Of a DNA stretch of 64,000 nucleotides, positions 39,504 to 47,833 are shown piece by piece. Numbering within the stretch: the stretch's first letter is position 1; each line of letters begins with the position of its first letter. The stretch is from Chitinimonas arctica (GTDB lineage Bacteria > Pseudomonadota > Gammaproteobacteria > Burkholderiales > Chitinimonadaceae), in the NCBI RefSeq assembly GCF_007431345.1, contig NZ_CP041730.1, positions 3,286,001 to 3,350,000 of the forward strand, written 5' to 3'. The notes under the pieces are model-generated. The model was not told the origin of the DNA. It did no database searches and saw only the letters and a program-made list of their open reading frames with translations. The position numbers were made by a program, and so were the translations under genes.

Positions 39504-40715
39504 GTGAATCTGCCCGCCTCCCCCCTTCCCAGCGACCAGGGCCGCGGCTGGGTCGGCATCGGTCTGCTGCTGATCGCCACGGTCTTTCTCCTGCAGGCGG
39601 CCAAGGTCGTCCTGCTCCCTATCGCCTTGGCGGTCATGTTGGCCTTTGTCCTGGCGGGGCCGGTACGCTGGCTGCGGCGGTGGGGGGTGCCGGAGGTGGT
39701 AGGCGGCGCCCTGGTGGTGCTGGCGCTATTGAGTATGCTGGGCCTGTTGAGCAGTTTGCTGGCCAAGCCGGCGGTCAGTTGGTGGGAACGGGCACCGGCC
39801 AATATGCAGCAATTGGTTGAGTCCATCGACAGACTGCGCTCGGCGGTTCCGGTATTGGCGCCCCCCCGGCCACTGCCAAGCAACCGCGCCAGTCGCGCGG
39901 CGCCGGTTGCCAGTCCGTCCGATCCGGTGAAGGAAAAGCTGGCCAGCGAAGGACTCGCCCTGACCCAGGTGGTGCTGGCCCAGTTCGGCTCTTTTGCCGT
40001 GGCGGCCGCCGCCACCATCATCCTGCTGTATTTTTTACTGATCTCGGAAAAGTGGATGGTGCTGCGCCTGGTCGAGGCCATGCCACGCCGGCGGCAACGC
40101 GCCATGCTGCTGGCCGGCCTGCGCGATGCCCAGCGCGAGATCGGCCGCTTTCTGGCGACCATGAGCATGATCAATCTGGGCTTGGGCGTCGCCACCACAT
40201 TCTGTATGTGGCTGATCGATATGCCGAATCCGGCGCTTTGGGGCGCCATGGCCGGCCTGTTCAATTTCATTCCCTATCTGGGGCCGCTGACAGTCAGCAT
40301 GGCCTTGCTGTTGGCCGGCGTGCTGACCTACGACACCTTGGGCCAGATGCTGGCGCCGGTCGGAATCTTCCTGGGGGTGACCGCGCTGGAAAGCAATCTG
40401 ATCAGTCCCTGGATCGTGGGGCGCCGGCTACAGCTGAGCCAGGTGGCGGTATTTCTCTCGGTGATGATCTGGGGCTGGATTTGGGGGGTGATGGGTGGCT
40501 TGTTGGCCGTGCCCATCCTGCTGGCCATACGCTGTGCCTCGCGCCGGCGGCGGCGCAACAAGCTGTTTTGCGCCTTTCTCGATCGGGACGGACGTGCCCC
40601 GCCAAGCCTGCAGTCGCTGTTGCGCATCAAGCGGCGGCCGCCCGGCGCGGGTAAACCCAAGGTGGTTGCCAAGCCCAAGGTCGTGGTCGTCGATGTGCCG
40701 CGTAAGCGGGCTTAG
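39504..40715 (+). CDS. AI-2E family (PerM-like) transporter
   Basis: The 403-residue membrane protein has about eight helices and family motifs ALAVMLAFVLAGPVRWLRR and WGAMAGLFNFIPYLGP. Members have been linked to export of autoinducer-2 or to Na+/H+ exchange, so the substrate is open. It starts with GTG at 39504, right after the OmpA-like gene, and depends on its ribosome flow. A Pro/Ala/Arg-rich insertion lies at ~115-135, and the C-terminus is basic. Confidence 0.85.
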   Translation: MNLPASPLPSDQGRGWVGIGLLLIATVFLLQAAKVVLLPIALAVMLAFVLAGPVRWLRRWGVPEVVGGALVVLALLSMLGLLSSLLAKPAVSWWERAPANMQQLVESIDRLRSAVPVLAPPRPLPSNRASRAAPVASPSDPVKEKLASEGLALTQVVLAQFGSFAVAAAATIILLYFLLISEKWMVLRLVEAMPRRRQRAMLLAGLRDAQREIGRFLATMSMINLGLGVATTFCMWLIDMPNPALWGAMAGLFNFIPYLGPLTVSMALLLAGVLTYDTLGQMLAPVGIFLGVTALESNLISPWIVGRRLQLSQVAVFLSVMIWGWIWGVMGGLLAVPILLAIRCASRRRRRNKLFCAFLDRDGRAPPSLQSLLRIKRRPPGAGKPKVVAKPKVVVVDVPRKRA

Positions 40716-40750
40716 GACGCCGCTGGTCCAGCTGCCGGCCAACCGCCATG

Positions 40751-40783
40751 AAAAATCCCCGCCCCTGGTCCAACGGGGCGGGG
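40751..40783 (-). terminator. Rho-independent terminator of the small gene at 40838
   Basis: On the minus strand, arms CCCCGCCCC / GGGGCGGGG with a 9-base loop are followed by ATTTTT. It lies 55 bases beyond the stop codon of the 59-residue gene. Confidence 0.7.
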
Positions 40784-40837
40784 TAGGGGGAAGGATTCCG
40801 GGTGGCGCCGAAGCGCCGCCGCGGCAGGGTGGTGAAA

Positions 40838-41017
40838 TCAATGCTCGCCTGGCTTGACCAGGGACGGCGTCGGGAAGAAATCATCCCAGCAGTGGTTCAG
40901 CCATTCGTTCTCGTCATTATCGCTATCGGTGCCGGCGGGGAGGGCTTCATTCTCCGGCGCCAGGCGATGGCCGGGTCGATTCGGGATGATGTGGTAGGTA
41001 AAGTTTGCGGTGGCCAT
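40838..41017 (-). CDS. Small acidic protein (59 residues), unrecognised
   Basis: The frame begins MATANFTYHIIPNRPGHRL, continues with an acidic middle (AGTDSDNDENEWLNHCWDDFF) and ends KPGEH. AAGGAG lies seven bases before the ATG and a good minus-strand terminator follows, so this is very likely a real gene. It has no signal peptide or membrane helix and a single Cys. The function is unknown. Confidence 0.65.
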   Translation of the reverse strand: MATANFTYHIIPNRPGHRLAPENEALPAGTDSDNDENEWLNHCWDDFFPTPSLVKPGEH

Positions 41018-41259
41018 GACAGTCTCCTTGTTTGGCTAGAGCCGGGGAAGTCGGGAAGCTCCCGGCAGTCGCTTGCAAGCCGTGTGGCACACGGACGAGA
41101 AAAAGATCAGCAAGCGCCATACCCGTGCCAGAAAGTGCGCGAATACAGCGGAAGACGTCGAGCGGTAGGCATATCGCTTGCCCTTACAGGGATGGGTGCC
41201 GTCCAGCAGACGCCAAACGGCCCGGCAAGTAATCCCAACCTACTGCAAAGGAAACCCTC

Positions 41260-41715
41260 ATGTTGAACGAAGATATCGTCGATACACTGAATGACCTGAT
41301 CGAAACCAGTACGGACGGCGAGTTGGGTTTTGAAAATTGTGCCAAGTACGTCGAATCGCCCGAGTTGCGCAATTTGTTTATTGCCCGCGCCCAGGAGTGC
41401 CGCCGTGCCGCCGATGAACTGAAGGCACTGGTGCTTCAATATGGCGGCCAGCCGGATACCGGCGGAACCGCTACCGGTGCGCTGCACCGCGGGTGGGTCA
41501 ATATTCGCGGTACCCTTGCCGGACAAAGCGACCCCGCCATGCTGGACGAGTGCGAACGCGGCGAGGATGCCGCCAAGGCACGTTACCGCGCCGCCATGGA
41601 AAAAGGACTGCCGGAACCGCTGCGCGCTATCGTGCTGCGCCAGATGGAAGGGGTGCTGCGCCACCACGATCAAATCCGCGCATTGCGCACCCGCTACGCC
41701 GACGCCGATGCTTAA
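41260..41715 (+). CDS. PA2169-family four-helix-bundle protein (DUF2383)
   Basis: The 151-residue ferritin-like helical protein has the family pattern DTLNDLIETSTDGELGF, RAQECRRAADELKALV and GLPEPLRAIVLRQMEGVLRHHDQIRALR. Members are often found with stress and envelope genes, and their function is unclear. AAAGGAAA lies just upstream of the ATG. It is followed by a strong terminator. Confidence 0.87.
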   Translation: MLNEDIVDTLNDLIETSTDGELGFENCAKYVESPELRNLFIARAQECRRAADELKALVLQYGGQPDTGGTATGALHRGWVNIRGTLAGQSDPAMLDECERGEDAAKARYRAAMEKGLPEPLRAIVLRQMEGVLRHHDQIRALRTRYADADA

Positions 41716-41727
41716 CGTTTGATGCGC

Positions 41728-41773
41728 ATCGCCCCCTGCAATCCTGGACGGGTTGCAGGGGGCGATATTTTTT
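41728..41773 (+). terminator. Strong Rho-independent terminator
   Basis: Fourteen-base perfect arms (ATCGCCCCCTGCAA / TTGCAGGGGGCGAT) are followed by A and seven T, 13 bases after the stop codon at 41715 and facing the convergent gene. Confidence 0.9.
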
Positions 41774-41783
41774 GGGGTGGACT

Positions 41784-42191
41784 TTATTCGCCGGACGGAC
41801 GCGGGCCGGGATGCTGCTCCGGCGGCAAGCCGGCCCAGGCGCGCAATTCAGGGGGGAGCCCCAATTCCGCCGGCAGCAGGCGTTCGAGCAAGGGCGGTAA
41901 AAAGCGCGATGCGAGCCAGGGAACGCAAATGGCCAGGCCGCGCCGAATCAAGCCGGGCGGTCGCGTTGCGGGTTCGGCCGGCCGGCGTGGGGCGAACAGT
42001 TTGCCGGCGAGAAACACCAGCAGGCCGGTCCCTGCGCCGATGGCCAGGAAGCGCGCGCCGTCCAGCATCTTATCCAGCAAGCGCGTACGCAATTGGCGCA
42101 GATCGGCGCTTACCCGGAAATTGCGGGCGATGATATCCAGCTCACAGGCGGCGATGCGGGCATTGAGCTGATCGAGGTCTCGTAACAGCAT
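41784..42191 (-). CDS. Membrane protein in the YqjD/YqjE operon, YqjK-like position
   Basis: The 135-residue protein has an N-terminal helical part (LRDLDQLNARIAACELDIIARN), one membrane segment (FLAIGAGTGLLVFLAGKLF) and a Pro/Leu-rich C-terminus. It is the last gene of a minus-strand run GlsB, DUF883, YqjE-like, this gene. The place matches yqjK, but sequence similarity to YqjK cannot be judged by eye. Confidence 0.6.
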   Translation of the reverse strand: MLLRDLDQLNARIAACELDIIARNFRVSADLRQLRTRLLDKMLDGARFLAIGAGTGLLVFLAGKLFAPRRPAEPATRPPGLIRRGLAICVPWLASRFLPPLLERLLPAELGLPPELRAWAGLPPEQHPGPRPSGE

Positions 42192-42248
42192 GTAGGCATG
42201 TTCCTGAAGATTACGAAGGCGCGAAGGGCGCCTGCCTGGCGGCTTCCC

Positions 42249-42656
42249 TTACTTCTCGTCGTCGCCTATGCCCAGTTGCCGGGCCAATGCCGGAAACCCC
42301 AGGTAATCGGCGAGCGTCTTGACCCGCCGCAACATCCACCATGCGCCCAGCAGATTGCATAGCAGAATCGCCAGCAGGGCGAGACCCCATGGGGCCCCGG
42401 CCTGAACCAGCAGGATGCCGGCACCGCCCGCCAGGGCTAGCCAGGCGGTCATCACCAGCATGGCGGCCAATACCGCCAGCAGTATGATCTGAGCCAGCGC
42501 AAGACCCGCTCGGCGAGCTTCCAGCGAGAACAGGCGAACCCGGTCCCGCAGCATCTCGCGCATTTCCCCCAATAAGGCCAGGCCCGCTTCCGGCAGTGGA
42601 GGGGAACCGCCTTCGGCAGGCCTCACGGGGGCATCCTGATCGGGTCTTGCGCTCAT
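42249..42656 (-). CDS. Phage-holin-family (YqjE-like) membrane protein
   Basis: The 135-residue inner-membrane protein has two membrane helices (IILLAVLAAMLVMTAWLALAG, LALLAILLCNLLGAWWML) after an amphipathic LGEMREMLRDRVRLFSLEARRAG, the pattern of the holin-X/YqjE family. Despite the family name it is not evidence of a prophage. It follows the DUF883 gene by two bases. Confidence 0.85.
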   Translation of the reverse strand: MSARPDQDAPVRPAEGGSPPLPEAGLALLGEMREMLRDRVRLFSLEARRAGLALAQIILLAVLAAMLVMTAWLALAGGAGILLVQAGAPWGLALLAILLCNLLGAWWMLRRVKTLADYLGFPALARQLGIGDDEK

Positions 42657-42658
42657 GC

Positions 42659-43024
42659 TTAGTGGCTCCAGCGGCGGCTGATCAAGATCCCGGCCAGCAT
42701 CGCTACCCCCACCGAAGCCAGCGGATAGGCGCGTACATAGTCACGGGCGCCGGACAGCAGCTTGCCTTCCAGTTCGCTCAGCTGAGCGGCCTTGGCGTTG
42801 AGGGTGTCGACCGCGTCGCTGGCGGTTTCGCTCAGCTTGTCTACCGCTGGACCTGCCTTGGCGGCGATCTTGTCCACCACCTCATGGGCGCTCTGCGCCA
42901 TATTGTCCACCATCTTGTTGGTGGCGGCCGCCGCAGGCTGGACCAGGTTCGCGCTGCCGTTGGCAGAGGTAGAGGCGCCAATGTTAGGGCTGCTAGAGGT
43001 GCTTGGATTCTGAGACGGGTTCAT
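42659..43024 (-). CDS. DUF883 (YqjD/ElaB-like) protein
   Basis: The 121-residue protein has a Ser/Asn-rich start, a helical middle (MVDNMAQSAHEVVDKIAAKAGPAVDKL) and one C-terminal membrane helix (YPLASVGVAMLAGILIS) with a basic tail. AGGAG precedes the ATG. The start overlaps the stop of the GlsB gene (ATGA). Confidence 0.87.
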   Translation of the reverse strand: MNPSQNPSTSSSPNIGASTSANGSANLVQPAAAATNKMVDNMAQSAHEVVDKIAAKAGPAVDKLSETASDAVDTLNAKAAQLSELEGKLLSGARDYVRAYPLASVGVAMLAGILISRRWSH

Positions 43025-43392
43025 GGTTTTTCTCCTGAGTAAACGGCACCGCCTAGTGGGGCGCCGACTGGAACCGGCAGGGCCTGTCCCGGATGGATAC
43101 AGCAGCTTGCGACTGATTTACGCGTTGGCGGCAGTGAGCGGCGGCGCAGCCTGTCCACGATAAGCAACAGCGTCACCGTGCCTAGCAAAGCAAGCAACAG
43201 CGCGCTCAGGTTGAACATTCCCTGGCTGATCGCGGAGGTGCCGACAAACGGCGCCGCCAGACCAGCAAACAAGGGTGTACAAACCATGCCCACGATGAAG
43301 TTCACTTCGTCACCATGCCGACTGGGCCTGGCCAGGCTGACAATCCAGCCCAGCAGACCGCCCAGGAACAGACCAACGATCAGATTGCCCAT
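43021..43392 (-). CDS. GlsB/YeaQ/YmgE-family stress membrane protein
   Basis: The 123-residue protein begins MGNLIVGLFLGGLLGWIVSL, the family hallmark, and has two further helices. A C-terminal extension (~90-123) with two adjacent Cys is beyond the usual ~85 residues. GGGAGG six bases before ATG 43392 decides the start, although the frame is open to 43566. It is the first gene of the yqjDE-type operon. Confidence 0.82.
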   Translation of the reverse strand: MGNLIVGLFLGGLLGWIVSLARPSRHGDEVNFIVGMVCTPLFAGLAAPFVGTSAISQGMFNLSALLLALLGTVTLLLIVDRLRRRSLPPTRKSVASCCIHPGQALPVPVGAPLGGAVYSGEKP

Positions 43393-43639
43393 GGTGTTCC
43401 TCCCGACTGGCCGCACATTTGCGCCAACACATGGGGATAGTGAGCAAACGGCGTGCCGTACATGCTGCTTGCGTCCCGCCGGGGAAATGCGGCAAATTGA
43501 AAAACGGCGCCGAGGGCTTAAATGGTGCTTGGGCCTATCACGGGAGCGACTTCTTCGCTTGAGCAAGTTATTCCTGTCGGTAATTCCTACAATGGCTTGG
43601 TAACTAACGTATTCTTGGTTGGGACTCGCTGACTTTGTT

Positions 43640-43912
43640 TAATGCGCTAACGAGCGTGGGGCGCGTGGTTGTTGCCCCTTTAGGGGCTTACAACCACGGC
43701 CTACCCTTTACGGGTGCGAGGGCGGGGCCGCCCGGGCAAGGGGGAGTTGGGCTAAATCAAGCAAAGGTGCGGTTCAGGTGCCACGGACCGTGAACACCCG
43801 GCTGTACGTGGTTGTTGGCGCGTCAGCGCCGTACAACCACGGCCTACCCCTTGCGGGTATTGCCGGGTGGTGAACCGCAGCTTGAGTACTCGCAATATTT
43901 CAGTGCGTCCCC
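43640..43912 (+). repeat. Left copy of long imperfect inverted repeat with REP-like hairpins
   Basis: It contains two hairpin units of the form CGTGGTTGT ... ACAACCACG, each followed by GGCCTACCC and ACGGGT or GCGGGT, a GC block GAGGGCGGGGCCGCCCGGG, and the core CAATATTTCAGTGCGTCCCC. The same blocks recur in reverse order and orientation at 46037-46270. No gene was found between 43393 and 43931 apart from this repeat. Confidence 0.75.
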
Positions 43913-43931
43913 AGTAAACACGGAGAACGAT

Positions 43932-45310
43932 GTGGCTCATGCCCTGATAGTTGAAGATGATCGTGATTCCGCCGAAATGATGGCGGCCTTGATCGCCAGC
44001 GAAGGATTCACCTGCACGGCCGCCCACACGCTGCATGACGCTCGCCGGCAATTGGCGACCGATGATCCCGATATTGTGTTGCTCGACCTGATGTTGCCCG
44101 ATGGCAGCGGCATGGAGCTGTTCGAAGATACCAATCTGCTGGCCAATACCGAGGTGGTACTGATCACCGGTCACGCCAGCCTGGAAAGCTCCATCCAGGC
44201 GCTGCGCCTGGGCGCGGCCGACTATCTGATCAAACCCATCAATATCAAGCAGATCCAGGGCATCCTGTCGCGCGTCACCCGCCCCGCCACGCTGCGGGCC
44301 GAGATCGACGATCTCAAGGCAGAACTCGACAGCCAGGGCCGCTTCGGCCTGCTATGGGACGTTCGCCGTCCATGCTGCGTATCTACGAACAGATTGCCCG
44401 GGTGGCCGGTACGGTGGTCACGGCGTTTATCATGGGCGAAAGCGGTACTGGCAAGGAGGTGGTGGCCCAGACCATCCACGAGCTGAGCCGGCGCCGCAAC
44501 AAACCTTTCCTGGCGGTGAACTGTGGCGCGATTTCGCCGCAATTGATCGAGAGCGAGATATTCGGCCACGAAAAAGGCAGCTTTACCGGCGCCAACCGGC
44601 AGCATAAGGGCTTCTTCGAACGGGCCAATGGCGGCACCCTGTTCCTGGACGAAGTCACCGAAATGCCCTTGGAACTGCAGGTCAAGCTGCTCCGCGTATT
44701 GGAGACGGGCACCTATATGCGGGTGGGTTCGAGCGATGTGCTGGAAACCGATGTACGGGTGATCGCCGCCACCAACCGCACGCCCGAACAAGCGGTCTCC
44801 ACCGGTAAATTGCGGGAAGATCTGCTTTATCGGCTGAATGTTTTTCCGATCCAGCTACCGCCGCTGCGCGAGCGGCTGGAGGACGTGCCCCTGCTGGCCG
44901 AGCACTTCCTGACCGATATCTGCAAACGCGAAGGGCAGGTCAAGCGTCTTTCGCCCGAGGCCCTGGAGCAGATGTCCACCTATCACTGGCCCGGCAATGT
45001 GCGCGAGCTGCGCAATGCCCTGCAGCGCGCCTATGTGATGGCGGTCGGCGAGCAGATCAGCGATGAGTGGCTGGCGTTCGACAGCCGCCCGCCTCGGCAG
45101 GAGAGCAAACCCTTCATGGCCATACAGCCCGGCGTGCCGCTGGCCGAGGTCGAGCGGGCGCTGATCCTCGCCACGCTGGAACACTTTGGGGGGCATAAGG
45201 AAAAGACCGCCGCCGCACTGGGTGTCAGCTTGAAGACCTTGTACAACCGGTTGAAGGAGTATGCCGACGAATCCCAACCATTCCCCGGCGACCAGCAGCG
45301 GGTGGAGTAA
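43932..45310 (+). pseudogene. NtrC-type sigma-54 response regulator, frameshifted as given
   Basis: The N-terminal receiver domain (GTG start 43932, GGAGA just upstream; Asp52 in IVLLDLMLPDGSG) reads in one frame to ~44353. The AAA+ domain (GESGTGKEVVAQ Walker A, GSFTGA sigma-54 contact loop, GGTLFLDEV Walker B) and the Fis-type helix-turn-helix (KEKTAAALGVSLKTLYNRL) continue in another frame from ~44354. Restoring one base near 44351-44354 gives a normal 459-residue activator. The start codon sits only 20 bases beyond the left repeat. A sequencing error or a true mutation cannot be separated here. Confidence 0.83.
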
Positions 45311-45472
45311 AGGAGAAGCCCGACGGCGGATGACGTTGGCGGGGTCTTTTCCGGGCATGCGCATTGCCTGTACCGCATCAAGAGCCGCGAAGACCTTGCA
45401 GACTCTGCAGCGTATGTCGCGGCTCCTGGATTGGTGCGAATGGTCGCACCGGCGGACTCGGGAGATCTCCAT

Positions 45473-46036
45473 ATGCTTTCAACTCTATCCAACTCCAATC
45501 TATCCGGCAGGACCGATCCGGGCTATCCGGCCAAACAGGCTGGTTTTCGGCCAGGCAGGGATTACCTGCTGGGGCAGCATGCCGAATGGAAGCCGCAACA
45601 GCGCTTCGGCGGGCTGCTTTGGTCGGCCTTCCTCGTGGTATTGCTCCTGTTCGCGACCATGCTGATGACTGCCTGCAGTCCTGCGGACAGGGCGGCCGTC
45701 CGGAACGAAACCGGCGAAGCGGTACAGGCGGTCGGAACGGCCACCGAGCACGCGGCCGATGAAGCTGGGCGCCGCTCCGAAAGGGCATTGGAAGAAGCCG
45801 GCGCTGCGACTCAGCGCGCAGGTGAAAAAACCGGCGATGTTGCCATCACAGCCGAGGTGAAGGCTGCGCTATTGCTCGATAAGCGCGTAGCCGGCATGGC
45901 CATCGAAGTGGAAACCGACGACGGCGTGGTGGCACTGCGCGGCACGGTCTCGGGCAAGGACGAGAAGCGGGTAGCCGAGCAGATCGCTCGCAATGTCGAA
46001 GGTGTAAGAAAGGTGCAGAATGATTTGCGCACATAG
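45473..46036 (+). CDS. BON-domain envelope protein
   Basis: The 187-residue protein has a ~55-residue polar N-terminus, one membrane segment (~60-80, LLWSAFLVVLLLFATMLMTAC) that ends like a lipobox, an Ala/Glu-rich helical stretch (~90-125) and a BON domain (~125-187; AITAEVKAALLLDKRVAGMAI, GVVALRGTVSGKDEKRVAEQIA). The lipobox is unusually far from the start at 45473. GGGAG nine bases upstream supports this start, but the lipoprotein form could begin later from a non-ATG codon. The right inverted repeat starts immediately after the stop. Confidence 0.78.
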   Translation: MLSTLSNSNLSGRTDPGYPAKQAGFRPGRDYLLGQHAEWKPQQRFGGLLWSAFLVVLLLFATMLMTACSPADRAAVRNETGEAVQAVGTATEHAADEAGRRSERALEEAGAATQRAGEKTGDVAITAEVKAALLLDKRVAGMAIEVETDDGVVALRGTVSGKDEKRVAEQIARNVEGVRKVQNDLRT

Positions 46037-46270
46037 GGATGCACTGAAATATTGCGCGTACTCAAGCTGTGGCTCACCACCCGGCAATACCCGTAAAGGG
46101 TAGGCCGTAGTTGTACGGCGCTAACGCGCCAACAACTACGCACAGCCGGGTGCAGGCGGACCGTGATAAACCAACGTTCCCTCGCTGTTTTATCCCACTC
46201 CCCCTCACCCGGGCGGCCCCGCCCTCGCCGCCGCGAGGGAGCCTTGCTTTCGCTCGTTAGCGCGTTAAAT
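46037..46270 (-). repeat. Right copy of the long imperfect inverted repeat
   Basis: Reading the minus strand gives the same order as the left copy: CGCTAACGAGCG, GAGGGCGGGGCCGCCCGGG, GTAGTTGTTGGCGCG hairpin, TACCCTTTACGGGTATTGCC, GGGTGGTGA, AATATTTCAGTGC. It lacks the second hairpin unit of the left copy. The rest of the gap to 46358 shows nothing recognisable. Confidence 0.75.
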
Positions 46271-46358
46271 CAGTGTTTCCCTAGGCGGCAAGTTGGAGCG
46301 TCGGCGGGCAGGTCCCGCTGACGCGCGTTTCATGATGTTTTCGAGTTAGCGAGCCGTC

Positions 46359-46997
46359 GTGGAAAACCTACCGGAAGTCGACCCTCCCCCGTTTGAAACC
46401 TTGCAGCGCTTTTTCGAGCACGCGCCGCTGGGGCTGGGCGTTTGCGGCCCGGATTTCGACGTGCTCCATGCCAATGAGTCGCTTTGCGGCATCGCCGGCA
46501 TCTGGGAAGCCCCCAGCGATCGACGGGTCTTCAATGCCAAGGTGTTGGCCGCCTTCCGCAGTATGCCCAGCATGGGAAGTTTGTCGCTCAACGAGCAATT
46601 GGACGTTGTCGGCGACGGTACGGAGCCGGGCCGCAGATGGGCGATCCAGCTCTTTCCGATCGATATGGGCGACAAGCGGCAGAGCTGCGGCATGCTCTGG
46701 CGCGAATTAAGCGCGCCCTACGCTGTGTCGGCCAGGCTGTCTATCGGTCTGGCGCAGGATGAAATGGATGGCCAGGCGGATTACCGCGCGACCACCGCAC
46801 GGGTCTGCAAATTGGCTCACGATCTACGCACCCCGCTGCATGCCATGATGGGTTGGCTGCATTTGCTGGAATCGGGGAAGTTGCCGCCGGAAGAGTATCT
46901 GCGCACGATCCAACGCATCAAGAACAATGCCCGTACCCAGGAACAGCTGATCGGCAATCTGCGCGATATCGTGGAAGGCACCGCCGCTGCCCGCTAG
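46359..46997 (+). CDS. PAS plus HisKA protein without kinase catalytic domain
   Basis: The 212-residue product has a PAS-like domain (~12-125, FFEHAPLGLGVCGPDFDVLHANESL) and a dimerisation/phospho-acceptor helix pair with His154 region KLAHDLRTPLHAMMGWLHLL. It stops before any HATPase N-box or G-box. It could be phosphorylated by another kinase (an Hpt-like role), or be a truncated kinase. The start is GTG at 46359 with a weak ribosome site. Confidence 0.65.
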   Translation: MENLPEVDPPPFETLQRFFEHAPLGLGVCGPDFDVLHANESLCGIAGIWEAPSDRRVFNAKVLAAFRSMPSMGSLSLNEQLDVVGDGTEPGRRWAIQLFPIDMGDKRQSCGMLWRELSAPYAVSARLSIGLAQDEMDGQADYRATTARVCKLAHDLRTPLHAMMGWLHLLESGKLPPEEYLRTIQRIKNNARTQEQLIGNLRDIVEGTAAAR

Positions 46998-47261
46998 GAT
47001 GGGTATCCCTCTTCGTGCCACCGGCCCATCGCCCCGCCTCGTGCATGCCTTGCTGAAATGGCGAGCACTTTCCCGAAATGACAAACCATGCCGGCTTCCC
47101 TGTAAATCCTACCGTTGGATGAGCAGGGTGTCGTGGCGAAGCGTTTGTGTAAGCAGTTGAATAATAAAAACAAATTATCAAGGCACGAGTATTGCTAAGG
47201 ATCTTTCGTACTGAGCGGGAAAGTTTTTCGAATACCTATCCTCCCTAAGAAAGGAATCACC

Positions 47262-47663
47262 ATGACACACGCCAAAATCTCCCTACTCGCCGCCAGCCTG
47301 CTGGGATTCGGACTGATGATGCCGGTAGTGGCCGACGAAATCGCCAAGCATGACAAGAGCACGGCCAGCGCCGCCTATTCGCAGTCCAAGGAAAATGCCG
47401 ACGCCACCTACGACGCCGCCAAGAAGGCGTGCGATGCGATGAGCGGCAATGAGAAGGATGTCTGTGTCAAACAGGCCAAGTCCGACCTCAAGGTCGCCAA
47501 GGCACAGGCCAAGGCCAACAAGAAAGCTTCGAAAGCACAGGCCAGTGCCGACGAAGACAAACGCTCGGCGGAATACAAGGTGGCCAAGGAAAGATGCGAT
47601 GCCCTCTCCGGTGACGCCAAGGACGCCTGTGTTTCCAAGGCCAAGGTGGAATACAACCAATAA
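47262..47663 (+). CDS. Small exported Lys/Ala-rich protein with duplicated Cys motif
   Basis: The 133-residue protein has a signal peptide (MMPVVA cleavage, ~24) and a highly charged helical body. The motif CDAMSGNEKDVCVKQAK (~46-62) is repeated as CDALSGDAKDACVSKAK (~113-129), with a Lys/Ala spacer. Each pair of Cys (spacing ten) may form a disulfide or bind metal in the periplasm. AAGGAA precedes the ATG. Family unknown; similar short proteins are sometimes labelled TolA-like by composition only. Confidence 0.65.
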   Translation: MTHAKISLLAASLLGFGLMMPVVADEIAKHDKSTASAAYSQSKENADATYDAAKKACDAMSGNEKDVCVKQAKSDLKVAKAQAKANKKASKAQASADEDKRSAEYKVAKERCDALSGDAKDACVSKAKVEYNQ

Positions 47664-47696
47664 ACCCCCGGATGTGAGCCGAACCGGCCTCCGCCC

Positions 47697-47736
47697 ATGA
47701 CAAAGCGGCACGGAATATTCCGTGCCGCTTTGTCAT
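47697..47736 (+). terminator. Forty-base perfect palindrome, terminator-like
   Basis: Twenty-base perfect arms meet at AATATT (ATGACAAAGCGGCACGGAAT and its complement), starting 33 bases after the stop codon at 47663. The arms end in CTTTGTCAT rather than a clean T-run. It is likely a transcription terminator or processed hairpin. Confidence 0.55.
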
Positions 47737-47833
47737 TCGTGGCCGATATGCGATAGCCGAGGGGCATTCTCCAAAGCAAGGCTTTGCGCGTGCTGGCGGG
47801 TGTGGGCAAGTGGAGGGACACACTCGCTAACTA

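Noticed and set aside
42249..42656. Prophage holin
   Set aside because: The family is the chromosomal YqjE type in a yqjDE-like operon, with no phage genes around.
45261..45665. A plus-strand frame between the response regulator and BON genes
   Set aside because: It overlaps both genes and has no ribosome site or family features.
47697..47736. Forty-base palindrome as a replication or recombination site
   Set aside because: It lies just after a stop codon and is better explained as a terminator hairpin.
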